A stretch of DNA of 39,495 bases from Massilia glaciei (GCF_003011895.2 NZ_PXWF02000309.1:1-39495); one strand, 5' to 3'. Counted from the stretch's first letter, positions 8,542 to 19,079 are shown. Notes: generated by a model not told the origin, from the letters alone. Program-made: numbers and translations.

Positions 8542-9245
8542 GATCTCTCCTTGGAGGTGAAGTTGCTCGGGCGCGGCGCCGGGGGCGCCGGGACGTGCTC
8601 GCGCCAGGCCAGCGCGAGCAGGTCTTGCACCTCTTCGTCGCTGGTCTGGTCGAATTGCGTGTACCACTTGCCCACGGCGTGGAATTGCGCGGGCATGCTC
8701 AGGCAAACGAGCTCGTCGACCTCGGCGGCGAGCGCCTCGCAGCTGTCGGGCGCGCCCACGGGCACGGCGACGACGATGCGCGCCGGCCCCTGCTGGCGCG
8801 CGACGTGGACGGCGGCGACCATGGTCGCGCCGGTGGCGAGCCCGTCGTCGACGAGGATCACGGCGCGCTCGTACAGTTGCGGCGGCGGGCGCGCGCCCCG
8901 GTAGAGGCGCTCGCGGCGCGCGATCTCGCGCAGGGCGCGCTCGGTCGCCGCTTCTATCGCCGCGGCCGGCACGCCCATGCCCGCGAGCCCGGGCTGCAGC
9001 ACGCGCACGCCGCCGCTGCCGACGGCGCCCATCGCGTATTCCTCGTGGCCGGGCATGCCGAGCTTGCGCACGAGCACGATGTCGAAGTCGAGCCCGAGCG
9101 CCCTGGCGACGGCGAAGCCGACCGGCACGCCGCCGCGCGGCAGGGCCAGCACGATGGCCTCGCCGCGGCCCGCATAGGCGCCGAGCCGCTCGGCGAGCAG
9201 CTTGCCCGCTTGCATGCGGTTTTTGAAACGGAGTGCCTGCGGCAT
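8538..9245 (-). CDS. Phosphoribosyltransferase-domain protein
   Basis: 235 residues. The type I PRTase fold is shown by the PRPP-binding motif VILVDDGLATGATMVAA (about residues 120-136) and an earlier LALPRGGVPVGFAVARAL loop. The middle HEEYAMGAVGSGG is typical of the stand-alone group that accompanies erythromycin esterases, dienelactone hydrolases and alpha-crystallin genes in stress clusters. The true substrate of this group is unknown. The start at 9245 (MPQALRF) is chosen over the in-frame upstream start at 9305 because GGGAGCG lies just before it. First gene of a probable three-gene operon with the BON protein and the esterase. Confidence 0.88.
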   Translation of the reverse strand: MPQALRFKNRMQAGKLLAERLGAYAGRGEAIVLALPRGGVPVGFAVARALGLDFDIVLVRKLGMPGHEEYAMGAVGSGGVRVLQPGLAGMGVPAAAIEAATERALREIARRERLYRGARPPPQLYERAVILVDDGLATGATMVAAVHVARQQGPARIVVAVPVGAPDSCEALAAEVDELVCLSMPAQFHAVGKWYTQFDQTSDEEVQDLLALAWREHVPAPPAPRPSNFTSKERS

Positions 9246-9487
9246 GCCACGCTCCCGAAAATGACCCGATATGGGTTTGACCGGCGCCGGCGCGCCTGGT
9301 TGCAAAAAAATCAGGGAGAAACCCGTTCGGGACGGCGCGCTTGGCCGCTGGCCCGATCGCTGGCCCGACTGCGGGTCGATCGCAGGACGGATGCAGGCTG
9401 GATGGCGCTTCGGTTGCAGGCCTGGTCGATGATGAATTGGGGAAGGCGGCCGGCGCGGCTGCGCGGCCCCCGGACCCTGGCTTACTC

Positions 9488-9606
9488 GATCGTGATGCTT
9501 ATTGGATCGTGATGCTTATTGGATCGTGATGCTCACTGGATCGTGACGCTCACTGGATCGTGATGCTTATTGGATCGTGACGTTCACTGGATCGTGATGC
9601 GTTTGG
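9488..9606. repeat. Seven 17-bp tandem repeats at the hsp20 3' end
   Basis: Units GATCGTGATGCTTATTG begin at 9488, 9505, 9522, 9539, 9556, 9573 and 9590. Variation is confined to a few positions (T/C at base 9, CTTATT versus CTCACT or GTTCACT). The last copy lies inside the hsp20 coding end: its complement codes the final ITIQ residues, and the stop codon lies in the adjoining copy. The array therefore looks like repeated duplication of the gene's own terminal codons. As 17 is not a multiple of three, extra copies do not extend the protein. The remainder of the gap 9246-9487 shows nothing recognisable. Confidence 0.95.
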
Positions 9607-10063
9607 CTTCGCTGCCTTGCTTCTTCGGCAGCGTCAGTTTCAGGACGCCGTCTTCGAGGCGGGCCTCGGCGCCCGCATCGTCGACCTCGGTCGGCAGCAT
9701 GAAGCTGCGCGTGAATTTGCGCACCGAACGCTCAGCGTAGACGAGCTGGTCGCCCTCGCGCTGTTCGTCCTCGCGTTTGGATTCACCTTCGAGGGTGACG
9801 CGCTGGCCGTCGATCGCCACCTTCACGTCCTCCTTCTTCACGCCGGGCATTTCGGCCTGCACCTCGAACGCGTTTTCGTTCTCGGTGATGTTCAGGCGTG
9901 GCGCGCCGACGCCGTCGCCGGCCAGGCGCGCGGCCCCGCCGCCGGCCGCGAGCGGTGCGAAGAAATTGTCGAACATGTCTTCGAGCATGCGGCCGAACTG
10001 GTCTTCGATCGCGCCGGGACGATAGGTCGACAACGGCGAAGCGGTTCTGCGAACGATGTTCAT
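9584..10063 (-). CDS. Small heat-shock protein, Hsp20/alpha-crystallin family
   Basis: 159 residues. An N-terminal arm (~50 residues, with FGRMLEDMFDNFFAPL) precedes the alpha-crystallin domain: PRLNITENENAFEVQAEMPGVKKEDVKVAIDGQRVTLEGE, then YAERSVRKFTRSFMLP and the late motif ARLEDGVLKLTLPKK. It ends with KRITIQ, an I-x-I tail that in this family docks subunits into oligomers. It is an ATP-independent holdase that keeps unfolding proteins soluble. The start is supported by AGGAGG eight bases upstream. A sigma-32-like promoter lies about 90 bases upstream, so heat induction is likely. The stop lies at the edge of the 17-bp repeats. Confidence 0.95.
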   Translation of the reverse strand: MNIVRRTASPLSTYRPGAIEDQFGRMLEDMFDNFFAPLAAGGGAARLAGDGVGAPRLNITENENAFEVQAEMPGVKKEDVKVAIDGQRVTLEGESKREDEQREGDQLVYAERSVRKFTRSFMLPTEVDDAGAEARLEDGVLKLTLPKKQGSEAKRITIQ

Positions 10064-10150
10064 TTCCCTGCCTCCTTTCAAGTGGTTGCGCTGCAAGTTC
10101 TGACGTCGGGAGATACGCCGGGACAGGGGGCTTCCCCGCCCCGTTCCCCT

Positions 10151-10181
10151 ATTTATAGGCCACGCGGGGCGTGTTTTCAAG
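10151..10181 (-). promoter_or_regulatory. Sigma-32-like (heat-shock) promoter of hsp20
   Basis: Reading the minus strand, CTTGAAA (10181-10175) is a perfect -35 element of the RpoH type. It is followed after 15 bases by CCTATAAAT (10159-10151), a fair -10 in place of the CCCCATNTA consensus. The 5' leader to the hsp20 ATG would be roughly 80 bases. No copy of this pair was seen before lon, ftsH or dnaK. Confidence 0.6.
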
Positions 10182-10306
10182 GCCTTCCGGCGGCTTCTAT
10201 TTTCGCCCAAACGGACGCACCTTTGAGACATCGCAGCTGCCAATTCGGGGAGTTCGTCGAAGCGCGTGCCGCGGGGTCTAAAACGGATCAACCACATGGA
10301 AGCCCT

Positions 10307-10897
10307 ATGACTGAAACACTATTGAGATCATGGAAAATGCTTGCCCTGCGCGGCGCCATCGCCCTGCTGTTTGGCGTGCTCGCGGCCATGTGGCCGGGCC
10401 TGACCCTGCTCTGGCTGGTCGCCCTGTTCGCCGCGTTCGCCCTGCTCGGCGGGGTCGTCTGCATCGCCGCAGCCGTGCGCCACCGCAAGAGCGACCGCAG
10501 CTGGTGGCTGTGGCTGCTTCTGGGCGTGGCCAGCGTTGCCGCGGCCGCCGGCGCGATGGCCTACCCGACCATCACCTCGCTGGTGCTGATCTTGTTCATC
10601 GGCGCCAACGCGCTCGTCACGGGCGTGATCGACATCGCGATCGCGGTGCGCCTGCGCAAGCACATCGAGAACGAGGTGCTGCTCGGCTTCGGCGGGGCGG
10701 TGTCGATCCTGTTCGGCGCCATCGTGCTGCTGTTTCCCGCCGGGGCGGGCGCGCTCGCGCTCGTGTGGCTCATCAGCTTGTACGCGATCGCGAGCGGCGT
10801 CTTGCTGCTTGCCGCGGCCTGGCGCGTGCGGGCGTGGGAGCGCGAGGCGCACGGTCGGGGGGGGCAGACGCTGCGCCAGGCGCGAGAGGGCGGGTAG
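10307..10897 (+). CDS. hdeD: HdeD family membrane protein
   Basis: 196 residues, almost entirely membrane: six hydrophobic segments in three pairs (ALRGAIALLFGVLAAMWPG; LTLLWLVALFAAFALLGGVV; WWLWLLLGVASVAAAAGAMA; SLVLILFIGANALVTGVIDI; LLGFGGAVSILFGAIVLLFP; LALVWLISLYAIASGVLLLA) and a charged tail. The pattern of a small residue-rich helix followed by P/G-x-T is the HdeD/DUF308 signature. In enterobacteria HdeD belongs to the acid-stress set, and it is also a core member of transferable heat-resistance islands. The start has GGAAG upstream. It is divergent from hsp20 across a 243-base region that carries the heat-shock-like promoter. Confidence 0.9.
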   Translation: MTETLLRSWKMLALRGAIALLFGVLAAMWPGLTLLWLVALFAAFALLGGVVCIAAAVRHRKSDRSWWLWLLLGVASVAAAAGAMAYPTITSLVLILFIGANALVTGVIDIAIAVRLRKHIENEVLLGFGGAVSILFGAIVLLFPAGAGALALVWLISLYAIASGVLLLAAAWRVRAWEREAHGRGGQTLRQAREGG

Positions 10898-10963
10898 GCG
10901 GCGCCCTGCCGGCCCTGACCAAACCCGAATCGACGCGAAAGCCCCGAAGGGCCGGAAGGCCCC

Positions 10964-11062
10964 GAAGGAGCCGAATGACCCAAAGGAGCCGAATGACCCG
11001 AAGGAGCCGAATGACCCGAAGGAGCCGAAGGGCCCGAAAGAGAACAAGGAGCCGAAGGGCCC
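10964..11062. repeat. 18-bp tandem repeat GAAGGAGCCGAATGACCC between hdeD and lon
   Basis: Copies start at 10964, 10982, 11000 and 11018 (the last with GGGCCC in place of TGACCC), followed by looser half-units (GAAGGAGCC, GAAGGGCCC) to about 11062 and weaker ones back to about 10937. Each unit is itself two related 9-mers. As 18 is a multiple of three, both strands remain open: PKEPND repeats on the plus strand, GSFGSFG on the minus strand. Neither has a believable start. The array fills the space between two convergent genes, where it could act as a transcriptional or processing barrier (inference). Confidence 0.9.
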
Positions 11063-11112
11063 GAAGGGGCGAATTGACCCCAAGGCCCCCAAGTCCCCCA
11101 AAAAACCGGATC

Positions 11113-13635
<2,523 letters not shown>

Positions 13636-13711
13636 CGCGTCGCTCCGGTCGTTGGGCATGACCGGTTTGACCGGCGGCGCACGGCTTGGTTCTGGCCGAT
13701 GCGCCGCCGCC

Positions 13712-14548
13712 TCAGAGGCGGGCGCCGTGGAAGCGCAGATGCTCCTCCATGAAGGTCGAAATGAAGTAGTAGCCGTGGTCGTACACGGCGTGGCGGCGCA
13801 GCGTCAGCGGCTGGCCGGCGAGCACGCAGGCATGCTCGAACGCCTCGGGATGGAGCTGCTCGGCGAGGAATTTGTCGCCCATCCCCTGGTCGATCAGGAT
13901 GCCGTTCGGATAGGGCGAGCTCATCGTCGCCATCAGGGCGCTCGCGTCGTATTGCTGCCAGGCCTCGGGGGCCGGCCCAAGGTAGCCGCCGAACGCCTTC
14001 TGCCCCCACGGGCACTTGCTGGGCGCGGCGATCGGCGCGAACGCCGACACCGAGCGGAACAGATCGCGGTTGCGCAGGCCCAGCACCAGGGCACCGTGCC
14101 CGCCCATTGAATGGCCGAAAATGCCGATCCGGCCAGGGTCGACCGGCAATTGCGCCACGACCAGCTCGCGCAGCTCGATGATGTAGCTGTACATCCGGTA
14201 ATGCCTGCTCCACGGCTCGGTGGTGGCGTCGACATAGAAGCCCGCGCCGGCCCCGAAATCCCAGGCCGCGTCCTCGCCCTCGACGCCGGCGCCGCGCGGA
14301 CTGGTGTCGGGCGCGATCAGGATCATGCCTTGCTCGGCGGCCACGCGCTGGCCGCCGCCCTTGGCCGGAAAGGTTTCTTCGGTGCAGGTCAGGCCCGCGA
14401 GATAAAACAGGGCGGGCATGCGTCCGCTCGCCGCCGCGGCCGGAATGAAGGCGGAAAAGCGCATCGGCAAGCCAATGGAGGCCGATTGGTGGCGATAAAA
14501 ACGCTGCACGCCGCCAAAACAGGCGTGTTCGCTGAGCAATTCAAGCAT
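13712..14548 (-). CDS. fghA: S-formylglutathione hydrolase
   Basis: 278 residues, the usual length. It belongs to the esterase D group of alpha/beta hydrolases. Motifs in order: MPALFYLAGLTCTEETF (oxyanion region), APDTSPRG, WDFGAGAGFYVDAT, the nucleophile elbow GHSMGGHGAL with the catalytic Ser near residue 148, then DQGMGDKFL (Asp) and the His in YDHGYYF. It hydrolyses S-formylglutathione to glutathione and formate, the second step of glutathione-dependent formaldehyde removal; the partner alcohol dehydrogenase (adhC) is not in the window. It lies upstream of lon on the same strand, with a 76-base gap. Confidence 0.93.
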   Translation of the reverse strand: MLELLSEHACFGGVQRFYRHQSASIGLPMRFSAFIPAAAASGRMPALFYLAGLTCTEETFPAKGGGQRVAAEQGMILIAPDTSPRGAGVEGEDAAWDFGAGAGFYVDATTEPWSRHYRMYSYIIELRELVVAQLPVDPGRIGIFGHSMGGHGALVLGLRNRDLFRSVSAFAPIAAPSKCPWGQKAFGGYLGPAPEAWQQYDASALMATMSSPYPNGILIDQGMGDKFLAEQLHPEAFEHACVLAGQPLTLRRHAVYDHGYYFISTFMEEHLRFHGARL

Positions 14549-14648
14549 AAAGGGTCCCGGTTGGTCGACTGGCGCCAGTATGCCCCCTTGCCGGCCGCCT
14601 TGGCAACGCGGATCGCCCGGGCAAGGCCCGGGGCGGGGGGCGGGGGCC

Positions 14649-15212
14649 TCAGCGCCGGCCCGGCTTGGCGAGGCGGCGCTCGACCGCGGCGCGGATCGCG
14701 GCGAAGTCGTCGCCGGTGCGTTGCAGGTCGCCGGCGAGCACGGTGTAGAGCGCGCGCACCGCGAGTTCCTGCGGTGATTGCTGGCCCGGCAGGGGGAAGC
14801 CGTCGGCCGGCGCCGCGCTCATCCCGAGCGCGAACACCGGGTTCTCGTCGGCCCAGGCGCCCAGCCGCACGCCCGCGTACAGCAGCTTGCCCTGCAACAT
14901 GGTGCAACCGCCGGCCAGGCAGGCGCTGAAGAACATGCTGTCGGCGTCGCCGCGCACGATGCTCGGGGTCAGCACCGCGACGTCGTGGATGATCGACGCG
15001 CGCCGGTAAGAGCCGGTGAACGGACTGCCGACCGAGGCCCACAGCGTGCGCGGAATGCTGGCGCCGTCGATGATGCTGCCCGCGGGCGCATCCCAGCGGC
15101 GTCCTTGCGGATCGAGGTACCAGAAGGGCGCGACCAGGCGCATGTTGCGGTCTTCGGCTCCATCGGTGAGCCATTCCGTGACGGGGTTTCCGGAGAAAGT
15201 TCCATTGCCCAT
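14649..15212 (-). CDS. DUF1353 family protein
   Basis: 187 residues. It matches the DUF1353 family: WLTDGAEDRNMRLVAPFWYLDPQGRRWDAPAGSIIDGASIPR is the characteristic start, with a later RRASIIHDVAV motif. The conserved Asp/His positions suggest a metal-binding or hydrolase fold, but no activity is established. Homologues are often phage-associated; no other phage gene is seen here. The start at 15212 is supported by GGGAGGG about eight bases upstream. The same frame stays open for 600 bases upstream (see next entry), so a fusion cannot be excluded. Confidence 0.8.
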   Translation of the reverse strand: MGNGTFSGNPVTEWLTDGAEDRNMRLVAPFWYLDPQGRRWDAPAGSIIDGASIPRTLWASVGSPFTGSYRRASIIHDVAVLTPSIVRGDADSMFFSACLAGGCTMLQGKLLYAGVRLGAWADENPVFALGMSAAPADGFPLPGQQSPQELAVRALYTVLAGDLQRTGDDFAAIRAAVERRLAKPGRR

Positions 15213-15833
15213 GCTGTGCGCCCTCCCATGAACATCGCGCGCCGCCGCGTTGCTTTGGACCGGCCGCAGCGCGCCCGCCGCGGCGCCCGCTGCGGCGCCC
15301 GCTGCAAACGCCCGCGGAAGGTGGATGCCGGATCGCCACAGCGGCATGGCGCTGACAAGGGCCCGCACCCACGCGCGCCACGCGGGCGCGGGCGCGCCGC
15401 CAGCGGGCATCCAACCGGTCGAGCGCAGCAGCGCGATCACGACCGTCGCCATGCCTGGCTTGAAGGCGCGCAAGTCGCGCAAGTCGCGGTTGCGGTGCCC
15501 CGACTGGCCGCCGCGTGGGCCAGCATGCGCGACGGTCAAAATGCCAAGCATGGTCGCCGCGACGCCGGGCGTGGCCAATCCAATGCTACCGGCATTCATG
15601 CCGACGTGCCAGCCCAAGAGCGGCACAAACAGGACGTTCTCACCGGGCGAGGCTTGTGCCAGCGCAATGGATTGGTTGAACTGGGCCTGGGTGAGCCAAT
15701 GATGCTGTTCGACGAGGTACGCCGCGGCCGCGCCGGGCGGGGGGCGCAGGGCATGCCAGGGGCGGGTCCACCAGCTATTGTCGGCCCGCCCGCCGGTTTG
15801 CCCGGCGGCGCTAGCCGCCCCCGATGCCGCGCA
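15213..15833 (-). other. Open coding-like segment without a usable start codon
   Basis: In the same frame as the DUF1353 gene and running straight into it, the minus strand from 15833 is open. It reads like protein: NSWWTRPWHALRPPP, then EQHHWLTQAQFNQSIALAQA, PGENVLFVPLLGWHVGMNAG and a hydrophobic PGVAATMLGILTVAHAGPRGG, followed by RNRDLRDLRAFKPGMATVV and a lower-quality stretch. No ATG, GTG or TTG occurs in frame before the GTG at 15626, which lies inside the well-formed part. It may be a gene that lost its start, a frameshifted gene whose start lies in the zinc-ribbon frame, or part of a longer fusion. Identity unknown. Confidence 0.4.
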
Positions 15834-16005
15834 TCACGCGGCCGGTGCCGTCGCACTCGGGGCATTCGGCGCCATCGGCGAGGGTGCCTTTGCCGCCGCA
15901 ACGGTCGCAGATGCCTTCGGCCGCGCCCAGCGTGCCGGGCTTGGCCTCGTCGCCGGGTTTGAGGGGTTGCTCACGTTCTTGTTCGGGTCCGGTCGGAGTG
16001 CTCAT
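15811..16005 (-). CDS. Small stand-alone DnaJ-type zinc-ribbon protein
   Basis: 64 residues. The C-terminal half holds two CxxCxGxG-type knuckles, CDRCGGKGTL and CPECDGTGRV, the metal-binding repeat of the DnaJ cysteine-rich domain, spaced to bind one zinc. The N-terminal half is a flexible, charged Pro/Glu/Lys stretch (TGPEQEREQPLKPGDE). There is no J-domain, so it cannot stimulate DnaK as DnaJ does. A binding role towards unfolded protein or another partner is inference. The start at 16005 has GAGG about six bases upstream; an in-frame ATG at 16032 lacks one. Confidence 0.75.
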   Translation of the reverse strand: MSTPTGPEQEREQPLKPGDEAKPGTLGAAEGICDRCGGKGTLADGAECPECDGTGRVMRGIGGG

Positions 16006-16086
16006 GATGTCCTCGCTAAACAGGTCTGCCATCTGGTTCCGATTCTAGGCCCGCCGGCGGGCGCGCGGCGCGCGCGAGGACCGGCT

Positions 16087-16144
16087 CCTTGTTGCGCCCC
16101 CCCTTGTTGTGCGCCCCTTGTTGTGCGCCGCCTTGTCGCGCGAC
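16087..16144. repeat. Four 14/15-bp repeats CCTTGTTGTGCGCC
   Basis: Copies begin at 16087, 16102, 16116 and 16131 with small changes (TTGTTGC, TTGTCGC). They lie upstream of the zinc-ribbon gene, within the 279 bases that separate it from the divergent small gene at 16285. Nothing else is recognised there beyond A+T-rich sequence at 16160-16245 that probably holds promoters. Confidence 0.85.
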
Positions 16145-16284
16145 CATAAACGAGGAAGAAATGTTCCCTTGAGGGACATGGGAATTTTTCGATCGACGAT
16201 GGGAAGCTGACATTGACTTTGGAATTTATTGTTGGATACTCTTGAGACGGCAAGATCAACCCCACTTGATCGAAGGACATTGCG

Positions 16285-16512
16285 ATGAATCGAAACAGGC
16301 GCAACACAGCGGGCGCGTCCGAGGTCGCCCAGGCCCAGTACGAGCGGCGCGACATTGCGCGGCGCGATATCGTCGACTACGGCATCCTGGTGCAGGAGAG
16401 CCGGAACACCATGTCCGCGCTGGAATATCTGCGTTCCCACGATATCGATCCCGAGGTCATCGCCCGCGTGCTGCTCGAGCCACGCCTGCGCCGCGGCGTC
16501 CCTTGTTCCTGA
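16285..16512 (+). CDS. Small hypothetical protein (75 residues)
   Basis: A soluble, highly charged, helical protein: MNRNRRNTAGASEVAQAQYE, then RRDIARRDIVDYGILVQESR and EYLRSHDIDPEVIARVLLEP. AAGGA lies about eight bases before the ATG, and the composition is protein-like, so it is probably real. No family is recognised. It is divergent from the zinc-ribbon gene and followed by the long A+T-rich region with DnaA boxes. Confidence 0.6.
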   Translation: MNRNRRNTAGASEVAQAQYERRDIARRDIVDYGILVQESRNTMSALEYLRSHDIDPEVIARVLLEPRLRRGVPCS

Positions 16513-16768
16513 GCGCGGCGGCGCGGGCCCCTCCCGCGCCCGCCTCCGCTGGAAATGTTGTAATTATTGTATCGTTATGGGTGCGTTTCCAAGCATGCCG
16601 CGCGGCCGCTTATGCACATAAAAAAATGCGCCGAAAAATTACACTTTTTTTTCGCTTCGTCCATTGACTTTGCAAGTGATTGATTTTAAAGGTGGTTTTT
16701 TCTGCCTTCCGAATGAGCATTTTGTTGAAACCCGCATAAAGACTGGCTTGCGGGGTGTCAAGAGCGGC

Positions 16769-16803
16769 TTATCCACAAAGTTATCCACAGCGATTGTGGA
16801 TAT
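16769..16803. promoter_or_regulatory. Cluster of three DnaA boxes in an A+T-rich region
   Basis: TTATCCACA occurs at 16769-16777 and again at 16781-16789, both perfect matches to the TTATNCACA box. TGTGGATAT at 16795-16803 is an inverted copy with one mismatch. Upstream, 16550-16740 is strikingly A+T-rich for this window (runs of A and T at 16619-16650 and 16680-16701), as an unwinding element would be. The stretch 16513-16970 has no other gene. It precedes a helicase gene, so DnaA control of that promoter, DnaA titration or an origin are all possible. dnaA, dnaN and parAB are absent. Confidence 0.7.
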
Positions 16804-16970
16804 CTGAAAAACCCCTTAATAATCGGCTACTTAGCTGAGATCGCGCAAGGCAGGCGCCAAATTCGATGCGCCCTTGACAAATTGGTAATGTCTGTCACCC
16901 GCACGCGGCCGTGAATTCCCTTGCCTTCCACTACTGGATAAATGTACAGTCAAGGCCCGTCCCCGAACGA

Positions 16971-19079
16971 ATGCCCGCGATGCGCGCCGTAATTGCCCCG
17001 ACTGTCCCCGACGACCCGTTCGCCAGCCTCAACCCCGAGCAGCGCGCCGCCGTCGAGCACGACATCGGCGCCGCCGACGGCGTCTCGCGCCCGCTGCTGG
17101 TGATCGCCGGCGCCGGCTCCGGCAAGACCAACACCCTGGCGCACCGCGTGGCGCGCCTGATCATTGGCGGCGCCGACCCGCAGCGCATCTTGCTGCTGAC
17201 CTTTTCGCGCCGCGCCGCGGGCGAGATGGCGCACCGCGCCGGCAGCGTGCTGCAGCGCGTGATGGGACGCGGCGGCGCCCAGCCTCCGGCCAGCCTGCCG
17301 TGGGCCGGCACCTTCCACAGCATCGGCGCCAGATTGCTGCGGCAATACGCGGGGCGCATCGGGCTCGAGGACTCGTTCACGATCCACGACCGGGGCGACT
17401 CCGAGGACCTGATGGGCCTGGTGCGCCACGAGACCGGCCTGACCCAGACCCAGAAGCGCTTCCCGCTCAAGGGCACCTGCCTGTCGATCTATTCGCGCGT
17501 GGTCAACAGCGGGCAGCCGCTGGCGCTGGTGCTGCAAGGCAGCTTCCCGTGGTGCGGCGAATGGGAGGCCGAGCTCAAGACCCTGTTCGGCGCCTATGTC
17601 GACGCCAAGCAGGAGCAGAACGTGCTCGACTACGACGACCTGCTGCTGTTCTGGTCCGAGATGGCGGCCGACCCGGAGCTGGGCGTCGAGCTCGGCGGCC
17701 TGTTCGACCATGTGCTGGTCGACGAATACCAGGACACCAACCGGCTGCAGGCGGCCATCCTGATGGGCATGAAGCCGAGCGGGCAGGGCTTGATGGTGGT
17801 CGGCGACGACGCCCAGTCGATCTATTCGTTCCGCGGCGCCACGGTGCGCAACATCCTCGATTTTCCGAAGCAGTTCGGGACGCCCGGCCAACCGGCCCGC
17901 GTGCTCACGCTCGAGCGCAACTACCGCTCGACCCAGCCGATCCTCGACGCCTCGAACGCGCTGATCGCCGGCGCGCTCGAGCGGCACGCCAAGACCCTGT
18001 GGACCGACAAGGCCTCGACCGCGCGCCCGCAACTGGTGCTCATCCCCGACGAGGCCGAACAGGCGCGCTGGGTCTGCAACCGGGTGCTCGAACACCGCGA
18101 GGCCGGCATCACGCTCAAGTCGCAGGCGGTGCTGTTCCGCGCGGCCAGCCACAGCGCCGCGCTCGAACTCGAACTGATGCGCCGCAACATTCCCTTCGTC
18201 AAATTCGGCGGGCTCAAATTCCTCGAGGCGGCGCACATCAAGGACGTGCTGGCGGTGCTGCGCTTCGCCCAGAACCCGTGCGGGCGCATGGCCGGATTCC
18301 GCGTCGCGCAGTTAATTCCCGGCATCGGCCCGGCGACCGCGGGCAGGCTGCTCGACGCCGTCGGCGAGGCCCCCGAGGCGGCCCTGGCGGTGGAGCGGTT
18401 CGCCGCGCCGGCCAGGAGCGGCGGCGAGTGGCAGGCCTTCGTCGCGCTGTACCGCGCGCTGCGCGCGCCCGGGCTGCGCTGGCCCGAGGACATCGAGCTC
18501 GTCAAAAACTGGTACCTGCCCCAGCTCGAGCGCATGCACGACGACGCGCAGGTGCGCGCCGCCGACGTCGAACAACTGGCGCAGTTGGCGGGCGGCTACG
18601 CCTCGCGCGAGCGTTTCCTGGCCGAGATCACGCTCGACCCGCCCGAGGCCACCAGCGACCGCGCCGGGCCGCCGCTGCTCGACGAGGATTACCTGATCTT
18701 GTCGACCATCCATTCGGCCAAGGGGCAGGAATGGAAGTCGGTGCACGTGCTCAACGTGGTCGACGGCTGCATCCCGTCGGACATGGCGACCGGCAACACC
18801 GCCGATATCGAGGAGGAACGGCGCCTGCTGTACGTGGCCATGACGCGCGCCAGGGAGCACCTGCACCTGGTGGTGCCGAACCGGTTCTTCATCAAGCAGC
18901 AGTCGCAGCTGGGCGACCGCCACGTGTACGCCGCGCGCAGCCGGTTCGTGAGCCCGGCCATGCTCCGGCATTTCGAGCAGTGTGTCTGGATCACGGCCGA
19001 CGCGGCCAAGGGCACGGCGCCGATGCCCGACAGCGTGCGCATGCTGGTGCGCGAGCGCGCCCGCGGCGCCTGGAAATAA
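16971..19079 (+). CDS. UvrD/Rep/PcrA-type superfamily 1 DNA helicase
   Basis: About 702 residues. Helicase motifs in order: Q-motif LNPEQRAAVEHD, Walker A VIAGAGSGKTNTLAHR (near residue 50), LLTFSRRAAGEM, motif Ib-like GTFHSIGARLLRQY, Walker B VDEYQDTN, motif III VVGDDAQSIYSFRGA, motif IV LERNYRSTQ, motif V LSTIHSAKGQEWKSVHV and motif VI LLYVAMTRAREHLHLV. It would unwind DNA 3'-5' in repair or replication restart. It is close to but distinct from UvrD (which is usually followed by a longer C-terminal tail) and may be an accessory member. A GTG at 16911 is in frame; 16971 is chosen because the well-formed protein starts soon after it. It follows the DnaA-box region. Confidence 0.9.
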   Translation: MPAMRAVIAPTVPDDPFASLNPEQRAAVEHDIGAADGVSRPLLVIAGAGSGKTNTLAHRVARLIIGGADPQRILLLTFSRRAAGEMAHRAGSVLQRVMGRGGAQPPASLPWAGTFHSIGARLLRQYAGRIGLEDSFTIHDRGDSEDLMGLVRHETGLTQTQKRFPLKGTCLSIYSRVVNSGQPLALVLQGSFPWCGEWEAELKTLFGAYVDAKQEQNVLDYDDLLLFWSEMAADPELGVELGGLFDHVLVDEYQDTNRLQAAILMGMKPSGQGLMVVGDDAQSIYSFRGATVRNILDFPKQFGTPGQPARVLTLERNYRSTQPILDASNALIAGALERHAKTLWTDKASTARPQLVLIPDEAEQARWVCNRVLEHREAGITLKSQAVLFRAASHSAALELELMRRNIPFVKFGGLKFLEAAHIKDVLAVLRFAQNPCGRMAGFRVAQLIPGIGPATAGRLLDAVGEAPEAALAVERFAAPARSGGEWQAFVALYRALRAPGLRWPEDIELVKNWYLPQLERMHDDAQVRAADVEQLAQLAGGYASRERFLAEITLDPPEATSDRAGPPLLDEDYLILSTIHSAKGQEWKSVHVLNVVDGCIPSDMATGNTADIEEERRLLYVAMTRAREHLHLVVPNRFFIKQQSQLGDRHVYAARSRFVSPAMLRHFEQCVWITADAAKGTAPMPDSVRMLVRERARGAWK

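Noticed and set aside
9488-9606. CRISPR array
   Set aside because: Units are contiguous with no spacers, too short, and no cas gene is present; the same applies to the other arrays.
14649-15212. Prophage remnant on the basis of DUF1353
   Set aside because: No other phage structural, lysis or integrase gene in the window.
16874-16879. TTGACA as the -35 box of the helicase promoter
   Set aside because: No acceptable -10 hexamer at 16-18 bases downstream.
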